From: an uncultured bacterium
Lineage (GTDB): Bacteria > Pseudomonadota > Alphaproteobacteria > Sphingomonadales > Sphingomonadaceae
DNA length: 39,842 bases
Assembly: GCA_903884945.1 (NCBI GenBank)
Contig: CAISGR010000201.1
Coordinates: 1 to 39,842, forward strand
Reading direction: 5' to 3'
Of the stretch, positions 39,343 through 39,842 are shown piece by piece. Made by a program: the position numbers and the translations under genes. The stretch's first letter is position 1. The number at the start of each line of letters is the position of its first letter. The notes under the pieces are model-generated. The model was not told the DNA's origin and made no database searches. It saw only the letters and a program-made list of their open reading frames with translations.

Positions 39343-39842
39343 ATGACACAGCCAATCGCCATCGATCCCGATTTCGCCTGGGCAGCCTTCGACCGGCGCG
39401 ATCGGTCGCAGGACGGCCGCTTCGTCGGTGCGGTCACCACCACCGGCATCTATTGCAAGCCGAGTTGTCCGGCGCGGCATCCCAGGCGCGAACATGTGCT
39501 CTTCTATCGCGACGGTGCCGAGGCGCGGGCTGCAGGCTTTCGTGCCTGTCTGCGCTGCAAGCCTGACGAGGTCGGTCGCGACAGGGTCGCGGTCGCACAG
39601 GCAGTCGCCCTGATCGAAGCCAGCGAGGACGGCTTTGGGCTGGACGAACTCGCCGCCCGGGTCGGCTATGCCCCGCATCATTTTCACCGCCTGTTCAAGC
39701 GCGCGACCGGGGTCACCCCGGCCGTCTATGCGCGCGGCCTGCGCGCGCAGCGGGCGGCCAGGGCACTTATCGAGGAGGATACCGTGACTCAGGCAATCTA
39801 TGAAGCGGGCTATTCCGCCCCCAGTCGTTTCTACGAGGGCGG
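39343..39842 (+). CDS. ada: Ada methylphosphotriester repair regulator, 5' part
   Basis: Partial gene running off the window; 166 codons visible. The N-terminal zinc domain has the four Cys ligands in GIYCKPSC (Cys38, Cys42) and CLRCKP (Cys69, Cys72); Cys38 is the methyl acceptor that turns Ada into an activator of the adaptive response. An AraC-type helix-turn-helix follows (LDELAARVGYAPHHFHRLFKRATGVTPAVYARGLRAQRA, then VTQAIYEAGYSAPSRFYEG). Whether the C-terminal O6-alkylguanine methyltransferase or an AlkA glycosylase domain follows cannot be seen. ATG 39343 gives the normal family N-terminus (IDPDFAWAAFDRRD). Confidence 0.93.
   Translation, partial: MTQPIAIDPDFAWAAFDRRDRSQDGRFVGAVTTTGIYCKPSCPARHPRREHVLFYRDGAEARAAGFRACLRCKPDEVGRDRVAVAQAVALIEASEDGFGLDELAARVGYAPHHFHRLFKRATGVTPAVYARGLRAQRAARALIEEDTVTQAIYEAGYSAPSRFYEG

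Overview
The window looks like a chromosomal segment of a high-GC alphaproteobacterium, most likely a sphingomonad (Sphingomonas or a close relative). This rests on codon and GC character, a split F1-ATPase operon in the order atpH-A-G-D-C, a PhaR-type PHA regulator, TonB-dependent receptors, and dispersed 'CGTCATCCCGGCG'-type inverted repeats. The genus is inferred from recognition, not from a search.

Region by region. Positions 1-3551 look accessory: an unknown protein, a SRAP (YedK/HMCES-like) protein, an AT-richer gene of unknown role (possibly Imm26-like), a hairpin-rich spacer, and a winged-helix/Rep-like gene. The right edge is marked by the 3' half of a tRNA-Val(GAC) gene (3552-3598) followed by what looks like the tRNA's own terminator (3603-3640), the signature of a tRNA attachment-site junction. 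At 3811-4015 there is a cobalamin riboswitch, followed by a tightly overlapping vitamin B12 uptake operon btuB-btuF-btuC-btuD. Next comes a DUF2946 protein, a second TonB-dependent receptor and a PepSY membrane protein, probably a metal (copper or iron) acquisition unit. Then come a chemoreceptor, a ModE-like regulator divergent from an MHS-family transporter, and alanine racemase.

From 18545 to about 23408 a membrane-fusion protein, an FtsX-type permease, an ABC ATPase and a small unknown protein form a block whose two flanks are imperfect copies of each other (alanine racemase 3' end plus the DUF1801 locus). This is a clear insertion or duplication scar. A Fic (AMPylase-type) gene with an AT-rich palindromic operator sits at 24702-25844, between two copies of another degenerate repeat.

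The right third is mostly core: acetyl-CoA acetyltransferase, a short PHA-synthase-like hydrolase and divergent phaR (polyhydroxyalkanoate metabolism), a small membrane protein, a retropepsin/PDZ protein, an isolated CpaF secretion ATPase, a GT-C glycosyltransferase, the F1-ATPase operon on the minus strand, and the 5' part of ada running off the window.

No CRISPR array, complete tRNA, rRNA, transposase or integrase was seen. The most interesting signals are the tRNA-Val junction with its adjacent dyads, the two-armed scar around the export block, and the self-contained Fic locus with its operator.
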